From Ideonella alba (GTDB taxonomy: Bacteria; Pseudomonadota; Gammaproteobacteria; Burkholderiales; Burkholderiaceae_C), in assembly GCF_018069875.1 (NCBI RefSeq), contig NZ_JAGQDF010000006.1:124001-188000 (forward strand): 64,000 nt of DNA. The letters run 5' to 3'. Below, in pieces: positions 9,059-18,959 of this stretch; position 1 is the first letter of the stretch, and the number at the start of each line of letters is the position of its first letter. The notes beneath the pieces were generated by a model. The model saw only the letters and a list, made by a program, of their open reading frames with translations. It had not been told where the DNA came from and did no database searches. The position numbers and the translations under genes are program-made.

Positions 9059-11037
9059 GTCTGCTGCGGTGCGACCGAGTCGCCCGCCGCATAGACATGG
9101 CGCAGCAGCCGCTGCGCCACCTGCGGATCGAATGGATCACCGGCCTCGACGAAGGCGTTGAACGCATCCGCGTCCAGCACCTCGGCCCACAGGTACACGT
9201 AGTAGCCCGCGGCATAGCCGCCGCCGGCGAACAGGTGCTGGAAGTGGCACAGCCGGTGGTTCATGCCCACCACCTCGGGCAGGCCGATGCGCTCGCACAC
9301 CTGCGCCTCGAAGGCGGTGATGTCCGCCGGCGGCTCGGCCGCCGCGTGGGCCTCCAGATCGACCAGCGCGCTGGCGGTGTAGCGCAGCGTCTCGTAGGCC
9401 TGGCACCAGCGCTCGGCCGCCTGCAGCTTGTCCACCATCGCCCGCGGAATCGGCTCGCCGGTCTGCCAGTGGCGCGCATGGCGCTGCAGCACGCCCGGCT
9501 CCATCAGCCAGTGCTCGTAGAGCTGCGAGGGCAACTCGACGAAGTCGCGCAGCACCTGCGTGCCGGCCAGCCGGTGGTAGCCGGTGACCGACAGCAGGCC
9601 ATGCAGGCCATGGCCGAACTCGTGGAACAGCGTGCGCGCGTCGTCCAGCGACAGCAGCGTGGGCTCGCCCGGCGCAGCGCGCGAGAAATTGCAGTTGTTC
9701 AGGATCACCGGGCGCAACGCGCCGCGGTTGCGCGAGCCGTACTGGAAATCGCTCATCCAGGCGCCTGAGCGCTTGGTGGGTCGCGCGAAGTTGTCCTGCA
9801 GGAACAGGCCGCGGCTCTCGCCCGCCGCATCGAACATCTCCCAGGCCACCACGTCCGGGTGGTAGCCGGCGATGTCGGCGCGGCGCTCGAAATGCACGCC
9901 GAACAGACGCTGCGCGCAGTCGAACATCGCCTCGACCAGGCGGTCCAGCGACAGATAGGGTTTGACCGCCGCTTCGTCCAGGGCATAGCGCTCGGCGCGC
10001 ACCTTCTCGGCCCAGAAGCGCCAGTCCCAGGCCTGCAGCGCATGCCCCGCGCCGTGCTGCCGCATGCAGTCCTCGACCAGCGCGCGCTCGCCGTCAAACG
10101 CACTGCGCGCGCGGCGCCAGACCTCGCCCAGCAGCTCGCGCACCGCGCCCTGATGGCCGGCCATCGCGTCGGTCAGCGCATGGTCGGCAAAGCTGGCCTG
10201 GCCGTGCATCGCCGCCTGGCGCTGGCGCAACTGCAGGATGCGGGCGGCGATCGGCCGGTTGTCGTGCTCGCCGGGGTGTTCGCCGCGCGCCACCCAGGCA
10301 CGCCAGACCGTCTCGCGCAGGTCGCGCCGCTCGCTGAAGGTCAGGAAGGGCACGACCATCGAGCGGCTCAGCGTCACCAGCCGGCTGCCTTCGGGCAGGC
10401 CGCGATCGATCGCCGCCTGGCGACAGGCCTCTCGGAAGAAGTGGGGCAGCCCGGCCTGGTCGGCCTCGCCGTCCAGCAGCAGGCCATGGCCGTTCTCGTC
10501 GGCCAGCACGTTCTGCCCGAAGCGGGCGTTCAGCTCGGCCAGCTCGGCCACCAGTTCCTGGTACGCCTGGCGCTGGGCGGGCGCAAAACGCGCGCCGGCG
10601 CGCAGCGCATCGGTGTGCAGGCGCTCGACCAGCCGGCGCTGTTCCGGGCTCAAGCCCAGTTGCTCGCGCCGCTGGTGCAGCTGGTCCAGCCGGGCAAACA
10701 CGCCGGGGTGGGTGCGCACCGCGGTGTCGTGGGCCGCCATCGGTCCGGCCACGGCGCGCTGCACCGCCTGCAGCTCGGGCGAGGTGTGCGATGCGGTGAG
10801 GTTGCCCAGCAGCGCATCCAGCCGGTAGAGCAGTTCGCCGGAGCGGTCGAGCGCGGCGGCGGTGTTGTCGAAGTCCACCGGCTCGGCCTGGGCCGCCAGC
10901 GCATCGAGCTCCTCGCGGTGTCGGCGCATCGCCTCGTGCAGGGCCGGCTCGAAGTGCTCGGCGCGCAGAAGGTCAAAGGGGGGCAGGCCGAACGGGCCAT
11001 GCCAGTCGTTCAGCAGGGGGTTGTCGTTCTGGGTCAT
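8977..11037 (-). CDS. prlC: M3-family oligopeptidase A
   Basis: A 686-residue cytoplasmic zinc metallopeptidase, the usual length of oligopeptidase A. The zinc-binding motif HEFGHGLHGLL is present with the downstream Glu region, preceded by RTLF. Start ATG at 11037 (MTQNDNPLL) matches the family N-terminus; the open frame continues upstream but without similarity. The enzyme degrades short peptides, including cleaved signal peptides. Its 3' end overlaps that of the helicase gene on the opposite strand. It is divergent from yaeQ with a 121-base intergenic region. Confidence 0.92.
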   Translation of the reverse strand: MTQNDNPLLNDWHGPFGLPPFDLLRAEHFEPALHEAMRRHREELDALAAQAEPVDFDNTAAALDRSGELLYRLDALLGNLTASHTSPELQAVQRAVAGPMAAHDTAVRTHPGVFARLDQLHQRREQLGLSPEQRRLVERLHTDALRAGARFAPAQRQAYQELVAELAELNARFGQNVLADENGHGLLLDGEADQAGLPHFFREACRQAAIDRGLPEGSRLVTLSRSMVVPFLTFSERRDLRETVWRAWVARGEHPGEHDNRPIAARILQLRQRQAAMHGQASFADHALTDAMAGHQGAVRELLGEVWRRARSAFDGERALVEDCMRQHGAGHALQAWDWRFWAEKVRAERYALDEAAVKPYLSLDRLVEAMFDCAQRLFGVHFERRADIAGYHPDVVAWEMFDAAGESRGLFLQDNFARPTKRSGAWMSDFQYGSRNRGALRPVILNNCNFSRAAPGEPTLLSLDDARTLFHEFGHGLHGLLSVTGYHRLAGTQVLRDFVELPSQLYEHWLMEPGVLQRHARHWQTGEPIPRAMVDKLQAAERWCQAYETLRYTASALVDLEAHAAAEPPADITAFEAQVCERIGLPEVVGMNHRLCHFQHLFAGGGYAAGYYVYLWAEVLDADAFNAFVEAGDPFDPQVAQRLLRHVYAAGDSVAPQQTYIDFRGRPAGIEPLLAQRGLLEPASA

Positions 11038-11158
11038 GCGCAGGCCCGCCGGCAGCGCGGGCGGTGTCGGAGGTGAGGGCCGGATGATGCCAGCAAGGCC
11101 CTTGACTGCAGGCCTGTCAGGGTTGATCCGGACGGGGCCCGTACACTCCCGGCCCACC

Positions 11159-11713
11159 ATGGCCCTCAAGTCCACCATCTTCAAGGCCCAGCTGCAGATC
11201 GCCGACATGGACCGCTCGGTCTATGCCGACCACGCCCTCACGCTGGCCCGCCACCCCTCCGAGAACGACGAGCGCCTGATGATGCGCCTGCTGGCCTTCG
11301 CGCTGGCGGTGCCCGCCGATGAGCTGCGCGGCCGCCTGGAGTTCACCGCCGGCCTGTCCGACACCGAGGTCCCCGACCTCTGGCAGAAGGACCTGACGGG
11401 CGAGCTGGTGCAATGGATCGAGGTGGGCCAGCCCGATGACCGCCGGCTGGCCAAGGCCTGCTCGCGCGCCGAGCGGGTGCTGCTGTTCGCCTATGGCAGC
11501 TCGACGCCGATCTGGTGGCAGGCCCTGGCACCCAAGGTGGCGCGGCTGGACCGCCTGACGGTCTGGCAGGTGCCGGCCGAGGCCAGCAAGGCGCTGGCCG
11601 GCCTGGCCCAGCGCAGCATGCAGCTGCAGGTCACGGTGCAGGACGGCCAGATCTGGGTGGGCGACGGCCAGGAGACCGTCGACTTCGAGCCGCGGCGGCT
11701 GATGCCCGCATGA
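11159..11713 (+). CDS. yaeQ: YaeQ family protein
   Basis: A 184-residue protein beginning MALKSTIFKAQLQIADMD, the standard YaeQ N-terminus, with NDERLMMRLLAFALA and the WIEVGQPD segment. YaeQ proteins have a PD-(D/E)XK nuclease-like fold; a catalytic function is not established. I chose the ATG at 11159 because the family starts there, although the frame is open further upstream. It is divergent from the oligopeptidase gene. Confidence 0.9.
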   Translation: MALKSTIFKAQLQIADMDRSVYADHALTLARHPSENDERLMMRLLAFALAVPADELRGRLEFTAGLSDTEVPDLWQKDLTGELVQWIEVGQPDDRRLAKACSRAERVLLFAYGSSTPIWWQALAPKVARLDRLTVWQVPAEASKALAGLAQRSMQLQVTVQDGQIWVGDGQETVDFEPRRLMPA

Positions 11714-11819
11714 GGTTCGCGGGCGGCGGCGCTCGCCTATGATGGCCGGCGTCGCGCGGCGCCAACCCGGCGCTGCGTCCCCTGGCATCCCCTGACCGCC
11801 CACCGGCGCCCCGACGACG

Positions 11820-13937
11820 ATGTCTCTTGCCCTCCGCCTGCTTGCGGCGCCCCTGATGGCGCTCGCCCTGACCATGAACGCACCGGCCCAGACCCCCGCC
11901 CCCGATCCCCACCTGTGGCTCGAGGACGTCAGCGGCGATGCCGCGCTGAACTGGGTGCGGCAGCGCAATGCCGCCAGCCGGCCCGTGCTCGAGGCGCACC
12001 CGGACTTTGCCGCCAACCGCACGCGCCTGAAGGCGATCATGGACTCGAAGGAGCGCATCCCCTCGGCCAGCCGCCGCGGTGAGCACTTCTACAACTTCTG
12101 GCAGGACGCGGAGCACCCGCGGGGTCTGTGGCGCCGCACGCCGCTGGACCGCTACGCCCAGCCGCAGCCCGAATGGGAGCTGCTGCTGGACCTGGACGCC
12201 CTGGCGCGCAGCGAGGGCGAGAACTGGGTCTGGAAGGGGGCGCAGTGCCTGGGCGGCCGCTCCAGCCGCTGTCTGCTGCTGCTGTCGCGCGGCGGCGCCG
12301 ATGCCACCGTGGTGCGCGAATTCGACCTGGCCACGCGCGCCTTCGTGGCCGACGGTTTCCGCCTGCCCGAAGCCAAGTCCAGCGTGTCCTGGATCGACGA
12401 GCAGCAGGTGCTGGTCGGCACCGACACCGGCCCGGGCAGCCTGACCGACTCGGGCTACCCGCGCGTGATGTGGCTGTGGAAGCGCGGCCAGCCGCTGGCC
12501 GAGGCGCAGCGCGTCTTCGAAGCGCAGCCCACCGATGTCTCGGCCGACGCGATCGTCGACCACACCCCGGGCTTCGAGCGGGTGATGTTCCAGCGCGCGA
12601 TCGACTTCTACCGCAACGAGCTCTTCCTGTGGGAGCGCGGCGCGCTGCAGCGCCTGGACAAGCCGGCCGATGCCGACCTGAGCTTCTGGAAGGAGCGCGT
12701 GCTGCTGCGCCTGCGCAGCGACTGGACCATCAGTGGCCAGCGCTGGCCCGCCGGCTCGCTGCTGGTGGGCGACGCGGCCGCCTACCTGGCCGGCAAGCGC
12801 CAGTTCACCGCGCTGTTCACGCCCACCGCCACCCGCTCGCTGGCCGGCTACTCCACCACCCGCAGCCGGGTGCTGATCGACGTGCTCGACAACGTCGCCG
12901 GCCGCGCCGAGGCCTGGACACCCGGCCCCGGCGGCTGGAGCCGGCGCGAGATCCAGGCCCCCTTCCCCGGCACCCTGTCCACCCGCAGCCTGCACGACCC
13001 GCAGGTGGCCAGCGACCCGCTGGCCGAGGGCTTCTTCGCCAGCTACACCGATTTCCTCACCCCCGACACGCTGTACCAGGGCGATGCCGGCGGCGGTGCG
13101 CTGCAGGCGATCAAGGCCCGGCCGGCCTTCTTCGATGCCAGCGGCATGCGCGTGGAGCAGCGCTTCGCCACCTCGAAGGACGGCACCCGCGTGCCCTACT
13201 TCATCGTCTGGCCCAAGGATGCCCGGGCCGATGGCCAGCACCCCACGCTGCTGTACGGCTACGGCGGCTTCGAGGTGTCGATGAACCCCTGGTACTCGGG
13301 CGGGTTCGGCACCGCCTGGTACGGCAAGGGCGGCGTGCTGGTGGTGGCCAATATCCGCGGCGGCGGCGAGTTCGGCCCCGCCTGGCACCAGGCCGCGGTG
13401 CGCGAGGGCAAGCAGAAGAGCTACGACGACTTCATCGCCGTGGCCGAGGACCTGGTCGCCACCCGGGTCACCTCGCCGCGCCACCTGGGCATCATGGGCG
13501 GCAGCAACGGCGGCCTGCTGATGGGCGCGGTGATGGTGCAGCGACCCGACCTGTTCAACGCCGTGGTCTGCCAGGTGCCGCTGCTGGACATGCGCCGTTA
13601 CCACACGCTGCTGGCTGGGGCCAGCTGGATGGCCGAATATGGCGACCCGGACAAGGCCGAGGACTGGGCCTTCATCTCGCGCTACAGCCCCTACCAGAAC
13701 GTCAAGGCCGGCGTGAAGATGCCCAAGCTGCTGTTCGTCACCAGCACCCGCGACGACCGCGTGCACCCGGGTCATGCGCGCAAGATGGCGGCGCGCATGA
13801 TCGAGCAGGGCCATGAGGTCCTGTACTACGAGAACATCGAGGGCGGCCACGGTGCCGGCGCCGACAACGCCCAGCACGCCGACCGCATGGCGCTGGAGTT
13901 CGCCTTCCTGTGGCAGCAGCTGGGGCCGGCGCCGTGA
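11820..13937 (+). CDS. prolyl oligopeptidase family serine peptidase (S9A)
   Basis: A 705-residue secreted or periplasmic peptidase. A signal peptide (about residues 1-24, ending PAQ) is followed by the S9A propeller domain, starting DPHLWLEDVSGDAALNWV, and an alpha/beta hydrolase domain. The catalytic Ser is in GGSNGGLL, the Asp in STRDDRVHPGH and the His in EGGHGAGAD. These enzymes cleave after proline in short peptides. The acetyltransferase gene overlaps its stop by four bases (GTGA), suggesting one operon. Confidence 0.92.
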   Translation: MSLALRLLAAPLMALALTMNAPAQTPAPDPHLWLEDVSGDAALNWVRQRNAASRPVLEAHPDFAANRTRLKAIMDSKERIPSASRRGEHFYNFWQDAEHPRGLWRRTPLDRYAQPQPEWELLLDLDALARSEGENWVWKGAQCLGGRSSRCLLLLSRGGADATVVREFDLATRAFVADGFRLPEAKSSVSWIDEQQVLVGTDTGPGSLTDSGYPRVMWLWKRGQPLAEAQRVFEAQPTDVSADAIVDHTPGFERVMFQRAIDFYRNELFLWERGALQRLDKPADADLSFWKERVLLRLRSDWTISGQRWPAGSLLVGDAAAYLAGKRQFTALFTPTATRSLAGYSTTRSRVLIDVLDNVAGRAEAWTPGPGGWSRREIQAPFPGTLSTRSLHDPQVASDPLAEGFFASYTDFLTPDTLYQGDAGGGALQAIKARPAFFDASGMRVEQRFATSKDGTRVPYFIVWPKDARADGQHPTLLYGYGGFEVSMNPWYSGGFGTAWYGKGGVLVVANIRGGGEFGPAWHQAAVREGKQKSYDDFIAVAEDLVATRVTSPRHLGIMGGSNGGLLMGAVMVQRPDLFNAVVCQVPLLDMRRYHTLLAGASWMAEYGDPDKAEDWAFISRYSPYQNVKAGVKMPKLLFVTSTRDDRVHPGHARKMAARMIEQGHEVLYYENIEGGHGAGADNAQHADRMALEFAFLWQQLGPAP

Positions 13938-14218
13938 GTGGCCTGGCCATCACCCACCACGCCGACATCGGCCGCTTCGAGGCCATCGTCGAGGGCCAGC
14001 GCTGCGAGGCCGACTACCGTCTGCAGGACGGCGTGATGGTCATGACCCACACCGGCGTGCCTCGCGCGCTGGAAGGCCGCGGCATTGCGGCCCAGCTGGT
14101 GTCGGCGGCGCTGGCGCATGCGCGCGCCCAGGGCTGGCGCGTGCGCCCGCTGTGCAGCTATGTGGCGGTCTACATGCGCCGCCACCCCGAGACGCAGGAC
14201 CTGCTCGAGGCCCGCTGA
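13934..14218 (+). CDS. small GNAT-type N-acetyltransferase (YjdJ-like)
   Basis: About 94 residues from a GTG that overlaps the TGA of the peptidase gene. It has the compact acetyl-CoA-binding segment GVPRALEGRGIAAQLV and the ending PLCSYVAVYMRRHPE, both typical for the single-domain acetyltransferase family PF14542. The acceptor substrate is unknown. It stops two bases before the end of the convergent oxidoreductase gene. Confidence 0.85.
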   Translation: MSGLAITHHADIGRFEAIVEGQRCEADYRLQDGVMVMTHTGVPRALEGRGIAAQLVSAALAHARAQGWRVRPLCSYVAVYMRRHPETQDLLEAR

Positions 14219-14220
14219 GC

Positions 14221-15213
14221 CTACAGCGTGAGGACGCTGCAGCCGGTGGTGCTGCGCGCTTCCAGGTCGCGGTGCGCCTGCGCCACCTGCTCCAGCGGAT
14301 AGCGCTGGTCGATGCGGATGCTCACCTGGCCCGACATCACCATGCCGAACAGGTCGTCGGCCATCGCCTGGGTGCGCTCACGCGTGGCGATGTGGGTGAA
14401 CAGCGTGGGCCGGCTGACGTAGAGCGAGCCCTTGCCCCCCAGGATGCCCACATCCAGCGGCGGCACCTTGCCCGAGGCATTGCCGAAGTTGGCCAGCAGG
14501 CCGAAGGGCGCCAGGCAGTCCAGCGACTTCATGAAGGTGTCGGCGCCGACCGAGTCGTAAACGGCCTTGACGCCCTTGCCGCCGGTGATCTCCTTGACCC
14601 GGGCGACGAAGTCCTCGCGGCGGTAGTTGATGACATGGGCGGCGCCATGCTCGGCGGCCAGCGCGCACTTCTCGTCGCTGCCGGCGGTGCCGATCAGCAC
14701 CAGACCCATCGCCCGCGCCCACTGGCAGGCGATCAGGCCGACGCCGCCGGCCGCGGCATGGAACAGGATGGTGTCGCCAGGCTGCAGCCCCCCCTGCGGC
14801 TGGGTGCCGCGCAGCAGGTACTGCACCGTCAGGCCCTTGAGCATCATCGCCGCGCCGGTCTCGAAGTCAATCGCCTCGGGCAGCCGCACCACGCTGCGCG
14901 CCGGCATCACGCGGCGCTCGCAGTAGGCGCCGGGCGGCTGGCTGGCGTAGGCGGCCCGGTCGCCCACAGCCAGGTGGCTGACGCCCTCGCCCACCGCCTC
15001 GATCACGCCGGCGCCTTCCATGCCCAGGGCCAGCGGCAGCGCGTTGGGGTACAGGCCGGTGCGCTGGTAGATGTCGATGAAGTTCAGGCCCACCGCGTGG
15101 TGGCGGATGCGGATCTCGCCCGGGCCGGGTTCGCCCACCTCGCGCTCGACGAGCCGGAGTTGTTCGGGTCCGCCGAAGGCGTCGATCTGGATCGCGCGGC
15201 TGCGCAGGCTCAT
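14221..15213 (-). CDS. qor: NADPH:quinone oxidoreductase, zeta-crystallin type
   Basis: A 330-residue medium-chain reductase without the structural zinc site. The N-terminal GroES-like domain has HHAVGLNFIDIYQRTGLYP, and the nucleotide-binding fold has AAAGGVGLIACQWARAMG. The family reduces quinones by one electron using NADPH. I chose the ATG at 15213 because an AGGAG site sits nine bases upstream; an in-frame ATG ten codons earlier lacks one. It is divergent from the EamA exporter gene. Confidence 0.92.
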   Translation of the reverse strand: MSLRSRAIQIDAFGGPEQLRLVEREVGEPGPGEIRIRHHAVGLNFIDIYQRTGLYPNALPLALGMEGAGVIEAVGEGVSHLAVGDRAAYASQPPGAYCERRVMPARSVVRLPEAIDFETGAAMMLKGLTVQYLLRGTQPQGGLQPGDTILFHAAAGGVGLIACQWARAMGLVLIGTAGSDEKCALAAEHGAAHVINYRREDFVARVKEITGGKGVKAVYDSVGADTFMKSLDCLAPFGLLANFGNASGKVPPLDVGILGGKGSLYVSRPTLFTHIATRERTQAMADDLFGMVMSGQVSIRIDQRYPLEQVAQAHRDLEARSTTGCSVLTL

Positions 15214-15311
15214 GGGCTGTCTCCTGGGGGTCGTGGTCGGCATTCAGAACTCGGCTATCGTGCCACCCTTTGGGCCTGACCGCTGGCGTCGGGCCTTTGC
15301 CCTGTCTGCCG

Positions 15312-16226
15312 ATGACCACACGCCTGAGCCCCAAGATCGCCCTGCTGCTGACCCTGCCCCCGCTGCTCTGGGCAGGCAACGCGGTGGTCGGCCGGCTGGC
15401 CGTGGGCACGGTGCCGCCGCTGGCCCTGAACTTCGTGCGCTGGCTGATCGCCTTCGCACTGCTGTGGCCGCTGGGCCGCGCGGCCCTGGCCCAGCGCGCG
15501 GCGCTGCGCCCGCGCTGGCGCCACCTGGCGCTGCTGGGCATCCTGGGCATGGGCAGCTACAACGCGCTGCAGTACATGGCGCTGCACACCTCGACGCCGC
15601 TCAACGTCACGCTGATCGCCGCCAGCATGCCCGTGTGGATGCTGGCCATCGGGCGGCTGCTGTATGGCGTGCGCCCGCGCCCGCAGGACCTGCTGGGCGC
15701 CGCCTGCTCGATGGCCGGCGTGCTGCTGGTGCTGGCCCAGGGGCGGCCGGCGCGGCTGCTGAGCCTGCAGTTCGTGCCGGGCGATCTGCTGATGCTGCTG
15801 GCCATCGTCAGCTGGGCGCTGTACAGCTGGATGCTGGCGCGGCCACCGGCGTCGATGCAGGGCGAGCAGCGGCCGGCCTGGAACTGGGCCGAATTCCTGC
15901 TGGTGCAGATCGGCTTTGGCCTGCCCTTCTGCGGCCTGAGCGCCGGCGCCGAGCTGCTGCTGGCTGACAACGCCCAGTGGCACTGGACACCCTGGCTGGT
16001 GCCGCTGCTGCTGTATGTGGCGGTCGGTCCGGCGCTGATCGCCTACCGCTGCTGGGGCCTGGGCGTGGCCACGGTGGGACCGGCGGTGGCGGGCTTCTTC
16101 GGCAACCTGACGCCACTGTTCGCGGCGCTGATGTCGGCCGCGCTGCTGGGCCTGTGGCCGCAGTGGTACCACGGCGTGGCCTTCGTGGCCATCGTCGCCG
16201 GCATCGTCATCTCCTCACGACGCTGA
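15312..16226 (+). CDS. EamA/DMT-family exporter
   Basis: A 304-residue inner-membrane protein with ten predicted helices in two EamA repeats, starting MTTRLSPKIALLLTLPPLLW. The first repeat includes the NFVRWLIAFALLWP helix and the second WHWTPWLVPLLLYVAVGPALIAYRCW. Members export amino acids or other metabolites; substrate is not predictable. The upstream in-frame Met 14 codons earlier is less likely. Its last 12 bases overlap the end of the convergent symporter gene. Confidence 0.88.
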   Translation: MTTRLSPKIALLLTLPPLLWAGNAVVGRLAVGTVPPLALNFVRWLIAFALLWPLGRAALAQRAALRPRWRHLALLGILGMGSYNALQYMALHTSTPLNVTLIAASMPVWMLAIGRLLYGVRPRPQDLLGAACSMAGVLLVLAQGRPARLLSLQFVPGDLLMLLAIVSWALYSWMLARPPASMQGEQRPAWNWAEFLLVQIGFGLPFCGLSAGAELLLADNAQWHWTPWLVPLLLYVAVGPALIAYRCWGLGVATVGPAVAGFFGNLTPLFAALMSAALLGLWPQWYHGVAFVAIVAGIVISSRR

Positions 16227-18314
16227 GCCGCGACGCAGCCGCAGCACCAACTGCCGCGCCGCCTCGGACGGCCTGGGCGTCAGCAGGCTGATCACCACCG
16301 TCACCACGAAGCCCAGCGGCACGCCGAACACACCGGCCGAGATCGGCTGGATGCCCCACCACAGCCGCACCGGCGCGGTCATGCCGAACAGGCCCCTCAA
16401 CCAGGGGTCGGTGGTGGCCATGTACCAGAAGCACAGGCCCAGGCCGGCCAGCATGCCGCTGGCCGCGCCCCATTTGTTGGCGCGCTGCCAGAAGATGCCC
16501 AGCACCAGCGCCGGGAAGAAGGCCGAGGCTGCCAGCGAGAACGCCGCCGACACCAGGAACAGGATGTTGGCCGGCTTCTGCGCCGCCACGAAGGCCGCCG
16601 CCAGCGCCACCGCCAGCAGGATGACCTTGGCCAGCATCACCCGCCGTGCGGTGCTCGCCCGGTGGTCCACCATGTGGTAGTAGCCGTCGTGCGACAGCGC
16701 GTTGGCGATGGTCAGCAGCAGGCCGTCGGCGGTGGACAGCGCCGCCGCCAGGCCGCCTGCGGCCACCATGCCCGAGATCACATAGGGCAGGCCGGCGATC
16801 TCCGGCATGGCCAGCACGATGATCTCGCTGCCGATGGTCAGCTCGCCCAGCTGCAGGATGCCGTCGCGGTTGACATCCTCCACCGACAGCAGCGACGGGT
16901 CGACCTTGCTCCAGTGGGCGATCCAGGCCGGCAGCAGGTCGATCGGCGTGCCCACCAGCTGGCTGAAGACCTCGAACTTGACCAGCACCGCCAGCGCGGG
17001 CGCCGTCAGGTAGAGCAGCACGATGAACAGCAGCGACCAGCTCACCGACTCGCGCGCCTCGCGCACCGTGGGCGTGGTGTAGTAGCGCGTCAGGATGTGC
17101 GGCAACGCGGCGGTGCCCACCATCAGGCAGAACACCAGGGCCAGGAAGTTGCGGCGCGAGAGGTCGAACTCGCGGCGTTCGTCCACCGTGCCCTCGGGGT
17201 TGCCGGCAAAGGGCAGCGCGTGGTCGGGCATGCCGGCCAGCGGGCGCGCCTTCATCTCCAGCCGCAGGCGCTCGCGCTGCCAGGCCTCGGCCGCGGCAGC
17301 CTCGTTCTTCGGCAGCAGGGTCAGCGCGCGCTCGGCGGCCTGGATCTCGCGCTGCGGTGCATTGGCCTGCTTCAGGTCGCTGATGCGCCGCTGGGCCTCG
17401 GCGCGGTCGGCGGCCAGCGCCTGAGGCACGTGCTGCAGCTTGCGGCCCAGCTCGTCCGCCCGGGCGCGGTAGACGGCGATGACCTCGCGCTCGCGCGGGT
17501 CGGCCTTCAGCGCGCGCTCGGCCTCGCCCAGCTTCTGCAGCTGGTAGCCGTACACCGCCTGCGGCACCGGCACGCCGGTCTGCTCCCAGGCCAGCCAGGC
17601 CACCGGCACCAGGTAGGCGATCACCAGCACGATGTACTGCGCCACCTGGGTCCAGGTGACCGCACGCATGCCGCCCAGGAACGAGCACACCAGGATGCCG
17701 CCCAGGCCCAGGAAGACACCGATCTCGAACGAGGCGATGCTGGTCAGCCGGGTGGTGATCAGGCCCACGCCGTAGATCTGCGCCACCACGTAGATGAACG
17801 AGGCCAGGATGGCCGCCGCTAGGCCGATCACCCGTGTCAGGTGGCCCTCGTAGCGCTCGCCCAGGAAGTCGGGGATGGTGTAGCGGCCGAAGCGCCGCAG
17901 GTAGGGCGCGAGCAGGAAGGCCACCAGGCAGTAGCCGCCGGTCCAGCCCAGGATGAAGGCCAGGCCCTCGTAGCCGCTCATGTACAGCGTGCCCGCGAGG
18001 CCGATGAACGAGGCGGCGCTCATCCAGTCGGCCGCGGTGGCCATGCCGTTGTAGACCGCCGGCACCCGCCGGCCGGCCACGTAGTATTCGTCGGCATCGG
18101 TGGTACGGCTCAGCACGCCCACCACCGCATAGATCACCAGCGGCGCCGACAGGAACACGAAACCGATCGCCGCCCGCGGCAGGCCCATGCGCTCCAGCGC
18201 CATCATCACGCCGATGAAGACCAGGAAGCACACCGTGTAGGCGGCGTAGAACAGGTGCAGGCGCCGGCGCAGGCCGCTGTCACCCTCGCCGCTGGGCGCG
18301 TCAATCGGCTTCAT
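16215..18314 (-). CDS. sodium:solute symporter (VC_2705-like, acetate/organic acid type)
   Basis: A 699-residue inner-membrane symporter of the SSS family with about 13 helices. Family hallmarks include [20 protein letters not shown] and [20 protein letters not shown]. Between helices, roughly residues 230-345 form a long hydrophilic, probably coiled-coil insertion rich in Ala, Glu and Arg, as in some VC_2705-type members. It lies directly after a DUF4212 gene, the usual small partner of this symporter type, with a 14-base overlap. Such pairs take up acetate or other short organic acids with sodium. Start is ATG 18314, with a TTG codon directly before it. Confidence 0.9.
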   Translation of the reverse strand: MKPIDAPSGEGDSGLRRRLHLFYAAYTVCFLVFIGVMMALERMGLPRAAIGFVFLSAPLVIYAVVGVLSRTTDADEYYVAGRRVPAVYNGMATAADWMSAASFIGLAGTLYMSGYEGLAFILGWTGGYCLVAFLLAPYLRRFGRYTIPDFLGERYEGHLTRVIGLAAAILASFIYVVAQIYGVGLITTRLTSIASFEIGVFLGLGGILVCSFLGGMRAVTWTQVAQYIVLVIAYLVPVAWLAWEQTGVPVPQAVYGYQLQKLGEAERALKADPREREVIAVYRARADELGRKLQHVPQALAADRAEAQRRISDLKQANAPQREIQAAERALTLLPKNEAAAAEAWQRERLRLEMKARPLAGMPDHALPFAGNPEGTVDERREFDLSRRNFLALVFCLMVGTAALPHILTRYYTTPTVREARESVSWSLLFIVLLYLTAPALAVLVKFEVFSQLVGTPIDLLPAWIAHWSKVDPSLLSVEDVNRDGILQLGELTIGSEIIVLAMPEIAGLPYVISGMVAAGGLAAALSTADGLLLTIANALSHDGYYHMVDHRASTARRVMLAKVILLAVALAAAFVAAQKPANILFLVSAAFSLAASAFFPALVLGIFWQRANKWGAASGMLAGLGLCFWYMATTDPWLRGLFGMTAPVRLWWGIQPISAGVFGVPLGFVVTVVISLLTPRPSEAARQLVLRLRRGSAS

Positions 18315-18552
18315 CAACCGCCACCCGTTCGTCCAGCCGCCGCGCCGCCACCTGGTAGACCACGACCAGCGCCACGAACACCAGCAGCGCGCCCTGGGCG
18401 GACCACCAGAAGCCGAAGGTCCAGCCGAAGAAGCCGAAGGACAGCGTGCGCGCGAAATAGACCACGCCGAAGGCCGCCACCAGCCACAGCGCCAGCAGCA
18501 CGGCGGTGAGCCAGCGCACCGAGCGCCAGTAGCGTCGCTGGGCGTCGCTCAC
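18301..18552 (-). CDS. DUF4212 small subunit of sodium/solute symporter
   Basis: An 83-residue protein with two transmembrane helices: residues 12-33, and 52-70 after the conserved [16 protein letters not shown] segment. This is the DUF4212 family that accompanies VC_2705-type symporters, and its gene overlaps the start of that symporter here. The start is GTG, overlapping the stop of the preceding small membrane-protein gene (GTGA). Its role as an accessory subunit is inferred from constant gene pairing. Confidence 0.85.
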   Translation of the reverse strand: MSDAQRRYWRSVRWLTAVLLALWLVAAFGVVYFARTLSFGFFGWTFGFWWSAQGALLVFVALVVVYQVAARRLDERVAVDEAD

Positions 18553-18800
18553 CGGCAGCCCCCCTGGCCCAGACACAGGCTGATCTTGGCCGCCGTGGCC
18601 AGCAGCCACAGGCCCAGCAGCGCCGGCACCATCGCCCGGCCGGCCAACTGCTCGGCTGGACGCACCAGCCAGTCCAGCAGGCGCACAAAGGGGTTGGCCG
18701 CGGCATCCACACCCGGCAGCCGGCGCAGCACGGCGCGGCCCAGCGCGGCCATCAGCGCCACCTCGCACACCAGTTTCAGGCTCGTCGCCACCCAGAGCAC
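18549..18800 (-). CDS. small membrane protein of the symporter operon
   Basis: About 83 residues with two hydrophobic helices (near residues 8-22 and 60-78) joined by an amphipathic stretch containing [16 protein letters not shown] do not recognise a characterised family. I chose the GTG at 18800 because a GAGGAG site lies at suitable distance upstream; an ATG 12 codons earlier is an alternative. The four-base overlap with the DUF4212 gene indicates co-translation with the symporter. Confidence 0.65.
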   Translation of the reverse strand: MLWVATSLKLVCEVALMAALGRAVLRRLPGVDAAANPFVRLLDWLVRPAEQLAGRAMVPALLGLWLLATAAKISLCLGQGGCR

Positions 18801-18959
18801 GTCCTGGGGTCTCCTCGTCGTGGCCGCCCTCGGCATGGGAGGTCGGCCTGTTGGGTCGGTGCCCGATTGTGGCAGCCCCGGCCGGGGGCTGCGCCCGGGG
18901 GCGGCGCATGCGAAAATCCGCGGCTTTACCGAACACCGCCCATCACCCGAGGCCGCCCC

